64,000 bases of DNA from UBA3910 sp002391465 (lineage in GTDB: Bacteria > Bacillota > Limnochordia > Darwinibacteriales > Darwinibacteriaceae): the NCBI GenBank assembly GCA_030054835.1, contig JASGVS010000012.1:62001-126000 (forward strand), written 5' to 3'. Below the pieces are notes generated by a model. It was not told the origin of the DNA, ran no database searches, and worked only from the letters and a program-made list of their open reading frames with translations. Position 1 is the stretch's first letter, and every line of letters starts with the position of its first letter. This document shows, piece after piece, positions 60,664 through 64,000 of this stretch. Both the position numbers and the translations under genes were made by a program.

Positions 60664-62109
60664 ATGGGTAAGATTAGGTTTTTCAGTGGTGAAGTAATTC
60701 CGTTGGAAATGCACAAGGCAACAATCGTACAGCGGCTCAATTTGCGACCAGTGCATGAGCGGCTCGCTGCCATCAAGGCGGCTGGATTTAACACTTTTCT
60801 GCTGCAGAACAGGGACGTTTTCCTGGATATGCTCACGGACAGTGGCGTAAACGCCATGAGCGATCGACAGCAGGCAGCCATGCTCATGGCCGATGACAGT
60901 TACGCTGGTTCGGAGACATTTACACGCCTAGACAAAACGTGTACGGAAATCTTTGGCACAACTTATTTCCTCCCGGCTCACCAGGGGCGGGCGTGCGAAC
61001 ATATCCTAGCTAAGGCCTTTGTCAAAGAAGGAAGCGTAGTACCCACCAACTACCACTTCACAACGACCATGGCCCATATCACTCTCCAGCGCGGCAGCAT
61101 GCTGGAAATTCCAATTGGGGAAGCCCTCAACACCGAATGCACCCATCCGTTTAAGGGGAATATGGACATTGGGCGGCTGGAGAAGGCGGTGGAGGAACTG
61201 GGCGCTGCTAGTATAGCCTTCGTCCGCATGGAAGCGGGAACTAATCTAATTGGCGGTCAGCCCTTCTCCCTTCAAAACATAACTGAAGTAGCGCGGATCT
61301 GTAGACAGCACGGCATACTTTTGGTTCTAGACGCCAGCTTATTGGCGGACAATCTCCATTTCATTAAGGTTCGGGAGGAACAGTGCCGCGATTTAACCAT
61401 CAGGCAAATTACAAGGAGAATATGCGATCTGACGGATGTAATCTATTTTTCTGCCCGCAAGCTCGGCTGCGCTAGGGGCGGGGGAATCTGCACTAGTAGG
61501 GAAGACGTTTACCTCCAGCTGCGGGAATTCATCCCCCTTTACGAAGGGTTTTTAACCTACGGGGGTATGTCGGTACGTGAGATGGAAGCCATTGCGGTTG
61601 GCCTTGAGGAGACAATGGATGAGGATATGATCAGTCAATCTCCCCAGTTCATTGCCCATATGGCAAAAGAACTAGACCAACGGGGCATTCCCGTTGTCAA
61701 ACCGGCGGGAGGTTTAGGCTGTCACCTTAATGCCCGAGCCTTTGTGGACCATATCCCTTCCCACGAGTATCCGGCGGGAGCTTTAGCGGCAGCCTTATAC
61801 ATCGCCAGCGGCATTAGGGGTATGGAACGGGGCACCATGTCGGAGCAGCGGGACGAGTCCGGTAGGGAAAACCCAGCCGACTTAGAACTGCTTCGTTTAG
61901 CCCTACCCAGGCGGGTGTTCACCTTGTCACAGGTGAAATACGTTGTGGACCGCATTACTTGGCTGTATGAGAACCGGAAGCTGATCGGAGGCTTGACATT
62001 TGTCGATGAACCGAAAACGCTTCGCTTCTTCTTCGGCCGTTTAGAGGCAGCCAGCGATTGGCCAGAAAAACTGGCGGCACGCTTTAAGGCGGATCTGGGG
62101 GATCTGTAA
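60664..62109 (+). CDS. tpl: Tyrosine phenol-lyase family PLP enzyme
   Basis: A 481-residue beta-eliminating lyase (TnaA/Tpl family). It resembles tyrosine phenol-lyase rather than tryptophanase: AGFNTFLLQNRDVFLDMLTD, HFTTTMAH at the Phe-Thr substrate contacts, and GMERG carrying the tyrosine-specific Arg (tryptophanase has VEIG). The PLP lysine is in FSARKLG, Tyr in SYAGS, Asn in GTNLIGGQP and Arg in LLRLALPRR. Two residues look altered against the Citrobacter enzyme (recalled alignment): the Arg of DATR is Leu in LDASLL, and the His of GGHAVF is Leu in AGGLGCH. ATG 60664 has AAAGGAG nine bases upstream. Normally cleaves tyrosine to phenol, pyruvate and ammonia. Confidence 0.85.
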   Translation: MGKIRFFSGEVIPLEMHKATIVQRLNLRPVHERLAAIKAAGFNTFLLQNRDVFLDMLTDSGVNAMSDRQQAAMLMADDSYAGSETFTRLDKTCTEIFGTTYFLPAHQGRACEHILAKAFVKEGSVVPTNYHFTTTMAHITLQRGSMLEIPIGEALNTECTHPFKGNMDIGRLEKAVEELGAASIAFVRMEAGTNLIGGQPFSLQNITEVARICRQHGILLVLDASLLADNLHFIKVREEQCRDLTIRQITRRICDLTDVIYFSARKLGCARGGGICTSREDVYLQLREFIPLYEGFLTYGGMSVREMEAIAVGLEETMDEDMISQSPQFIAHMAKELDQRGIPVVKPAGGLGCHLNARAFVDHIPSHEYPAGALAAALYIASGIRGMERGTMSEQRDESGRENPADLELLRLALPRRVFTLSQVKYVVDRITWLYENRKLIGGLTFVDEPKTLRFFFGRLEAASDWPEKLAARFKADLGDL

Positions 62110-62122
62110 TTGCCCACCTGAA

Positions 62123-62147
62123 GGCCCGGTACATCCGGGCCTTGTTT
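62123..62147 (+). terminator. Terminator after the tyrosine phenol-lyase gene
   Basis: GGCCCGG-TACAT-CCGGGCC then TTGTTTT. Confidence 0.9.
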
Positions 62148-62359
62148 TGATCAAGAATCGGCTCACGCTGAGCACTGGGCTCGCCGGTGCAGTACTGCAG
62201 AAATTCGTGAATTACAATGTTAGGGCGGCCGTGGTTCTAGATGGGGAACAGATTATGCCTGTCCGCTTCCGGGAAATGATGGTTGAGCAGGGCGCGGGTA
62301 ACATATTTCGGATCTTTACTGATCTAACCGCCGCAGTTCGGTGGCTCCAGGCGGAGTAG
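62147..62359 (+). pseudogene. Remnant of a DUF4180-type gene
   Basis: An open frame of 70 codons whose centre (TGLAGAVLQKFVNYNVRAAV and then FREMMVEQGAGNIFRIFTD) matches the C-terminal part of DUF4180 proteins, which are usually about 115 residues. The front half is absent: the preceding bases are the tpl terminator, so there is no upstream room and no ribosome site. Best seen as a decayed fragment. Confidence 0.6.
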
Positions 62360-62420
62360 TTACATGACCAAAAGGGGAAGTCTAAATCGCAAGTCGGCAT
62401 AGCCAAGCTACGGTAGAAAG

Positions 62421-62442
62421 CCCGGTGTATCCGGGTTTTTTC
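62421..62442 (+). terminator. Terminator hairpin after the DUF4180 remnant
   Basis: CCCGG-TGTAT-CCGGG followed by TTTTTT. Confidence 0.75.
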
Positions 62443-62523
62443 CGTCCAACCATGCATACTTTTGCTCCACATTTTGTTCCATTTAAAGGAAAAATACTGC
62501 AAATAAAGAATTCTCTTTACTGA

Positions 62524-62601
62524 TCCAATCAGATCGGTGAAATTCTAGGGGAGCGTTTTGCTGTAATTGCGGAGGTGGTTAAGAAAACGGTGGTAAGCTG
62601 A
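62524..62601 (+). other. Possible short coding remnant
   Basis: Between two stop codons lies a clean 25-codon stretch (SNQIGEILGERFAVIAEVVK and then KTVVS) with coding-like composition but no start or ribosome site. It could be the tail of a lost gene. Nothing else is seen in 62443-62646. Confidence 0.2.
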
Positions 62602-62660
62602 AGACTCTGCGCGATATTAATTGACGGTTGACTCTGTATTTCAAAAGTGAGGTGTCGATG

Positions 62661-63842
62661 ATGAAACGAAGAGTCAGTTGCGTCTTGACGCTGGTCCTGG
62701 TGATGGTTGTCCTCAGTATATTTCCTGTTTCGGCCTTTGTGCTTCCCGAAGGGTTTGTCTATGTAACAGACGTGATCGAAACCGCGCAGTTGGATATGCG
62801 CTATTACGGTGATTACAATTTCGTGGGCAGAAGGATTCCCGGTTACGAGGCGCCAGTCGCAATTTTAACAGAAGAGGCGGCCGCGGCGCTGAAGGTCGCG
62901 GCGGACATCTTAGCAGAACAAGGTTACTACATTAAGATTTTTGACGCCTACCGTCCCCAAAGGGCAGTAGATTCCTTTGTGAGCTGGGCAAAGGATTTGG
63001 AAGATCAGAAAATGAAAGACCTGTTCTATCCAGATGTGGACAAATCGAAGCTGTTTGAGTTGGGGTACATCGCAGAAAAATCCGGTCACAGTCGGGGAAG
63101 TACGGTAGATCTGACTTTGGTCGAAATCGCCACAGGTCGAGAGGTTGATATGGGCAGCGGCTTCGACTTTTTCGGCCCCATTTCCCATCATGGAACGGAC
63201 TTAATTACCCCAGAGCAGGAAGCTAATCGCAACATTCTGCGCGATGCCATGGTGGCGGCTGGGTTTAATATATATCCGGAGGAATGGTGGCATTACACCC
63301 TTAAGAACGAGCCCTATCCCAATGAGTATTTCGACTTTGAAGTGAATGTGGACGAAGCGGGGAGGACTTCAGCCATGGATGAAGTTGTAAGGCGGGCGAT
63401 TGAGCAAGCTAGAAGAACGATGAACGAGAATCTGGGCGGACCCTTTGGCGCAGCCATAATTGATCCAGAGGGCAACCTTGTGTGCGTGGCCTCAAACTCG
63501 GTGTTGGGAGACAACGACCCAACAGCCCATGCAGAGGTAAATGTCATACGCCTTGCCTGCCAAATCCTTGGGACATATGATTTGTCCGGTTATACCATTT
63601 ATGCCACCGGATATCCTTGTCCCATGTGCCTGTCTGCTATCATATGGGCGAATATCAAGGAAGTGGCGTATGGGTGCAGGCCTGAAGATGCGGAGGAAAT
63701 CGGCTTTCGGGATGACTTCATCTACCGCTTCATTGAAGGTGGCCGCCAGGACATCTCCGTCCTCAGCATAACAGAATACGGCCGGGAGCAGTGCCTAGAA
63801 CTTTTCAAGGAATACAGTGAGTTGGGGAAAGTGATATATTAA
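62661..63842 (+). CDS. Fusion: secreted D-Ala-D-Ala dipeptidase (VanX-like) + guanine/nucleoside deaminase
   Basis: A 393-residue in-frame fusion. Signal peptide about 1-27 (VVLSIFPVSAF). VanX/DdpX domain about 30-228: catalytic Arg in FDAYRPQ, zinc ligands in KSGHSRGSTVD and EEWWHYT, and the usual end YFDFEV. After a short linker comes a complete CDA-fold deaminase about 239-393: PTAHAEVNVIR (zinc His, proton-shuttling Glu) and YPCPMCLSAI (two Cys), very like GuaD of Bacillus in order and length. A second ribosome site GGGGAGG at 63359-63365 precedes an ATG at 63375 that would start the deaminase alone (155 residues). ATG 62661 for the fusion has GAGGTG upstream. Confidence 0.85.
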   Translation: MKRRVSCVLTLVLVMVVLSIFPVSAFVLPEGFVYVTDVIETAQLDMRYYGDYNFVGRRIPGYEAPVAILTEEAAAALKVAADILAEQGYYIKIFDAYRPQRAVDSFVSWAKDLEDQKMKDLFYPDVDKSKLFELGYIAEKSGHSRGSTVDLTLVEIATGREVDMGSGFDFFGPISHHGTDLITPEQEANRNILRDAMVAAGFNIYPEEWWHYTLKNEPYPNEYFDFEVNVDEAGRTSAMDEVVRRAIEQARRTMNENLGGPFGAAIIDPEGNLVCVASNSVLGDNDPTAHAEVNVIRLACQILGTYDLSGYTIYATGYPCPMCLSAIIWANIKEVAYGCRPEDAEEIGFRDDFIYRFIEGGRQDISVLSITEYGREQCLELFKEYSELGKVIY

Positions 63843-64000
63843 GCACAGCGCATCGCATATCTGTCGCTGGGATTTGGATGGGCGGCTGGAAGACTGGGGA
63901 GTTTGGACTTGGCTGGCTCTGCTCGCCGGATGTGAAAGTGGTTTAACTGCTTGAGCCGAACCCCGCTGGCTCACAGACCCCATAGATGCGGTGGAAAGGC
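63843..64000. other. End of window, no gene recognised
   Basis: The last 158 bases hold no convincing start, ribosome site or domain on either strand. The only open frame here (minus strand, into the deaminase 3' end) has no family signature and is taken as chance. Confidence 0.5.

Overview
The window comes from a chromosome of an anaerobic Bacillota (Firmicutes) of moderate GC. Evidence: gene content (Rex, IreB/ReoM, TRAP, MurA, a T-box leader, a complete Rnf complex, a LysM protein with SafA-like repeats), strong AGGAGG-type ribosome binding sites, and many GTG/TTG starts. Two clues point to a diderm lineage such as Limnochordia: a secreted protein at 19603 ending in a canonical outer-membrane beta-barrel signal (last residue Phe, alternating hydrophobics), and a LolA-like secreted protein directly before it. 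This placement is an inference. I see no IS element, prophage, CRISPR array, rRNA or replication origin.

Layout. 1-4320: end of a peptide/nickel-type ABC importer (binding protein tail, two permeases) and a separate ABC-2 exporter pair. 4357-15455: stand-alone PD-(D/E)XK nuclease, Ogt, MATE pump, iron alcohol dehydrogenase, an M20 peptidase, a split ThrE-type exporter with a TGS-domain nucleoside kinase, a B12-binding radical SAM protein and a GltS-like flavoprotein. 15602-20310: secreted and envelope proteins including an M48 protease fused to a propeller-like tail. 20463-27348: rnfCDGEAB followed by apbE (covalent FMN attachment) and trxB. 27474-34934: cell-wall block (M23/LysM hydrolase, alanine racemase, FemAB-type enzyme, DD-carboxypeptidase, PASTA-containing PBP) with a CsoR/CstR-family repressor. 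35007-38273: two ion-pumping antiporter-like subunits with no other complex I or hydrogenase genes nearby. 38253-46277: nth, ParB-like protein, phosphoesterase, rex-fabI, FMN-binding protein, YkoF-like protein, LysM protein, tRNA-Asn and a 2-hydroxyacid dehydrogenase. 46414-53311: parA, gltX, osmC, pduO-type adenosyltransferase, tRNA-Gln, a Na/Pi transporter behind a long leader, and ireB/reoM next to murA. 53401-60325: dnaE, mtrB (TRAP), pfkA, pyk and a HypE/ThiL-like protein. 60334-64000: a T-box-controlled tyrosine phenol-lyase homologue, a DUF4180 remnant, and a VanX-dipeptidase/guanine-deaminase fusion.

How the parts work together. Glycolysis (pfkA, pyk) and alcohol dehydrogenase imply fermentative metabolism. 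Rnf would couple ferredoxin:NAD oxidoreduction to an ion gradient. The NADH sensor Rex is encoded here, and imperfect Rex-like dyads lie before rnf, before the antiporter pair and before an FMN-binding protein gene, suggesting a local redox regulon. The cell-wall genes form an elongation/remodelling set, and the ireB/reoM-murA pair places a known MurA-stability regulator beside its target.

The observations most worth following are the tyrosine-type T-box in front of a nominally catabolic tyrosine phenol-lyase homologue, the secreted VanX domain fused in frame to a complete guanine deaminase that has its own ribosome binding site and ATG, and the reoM-murA adjacency.
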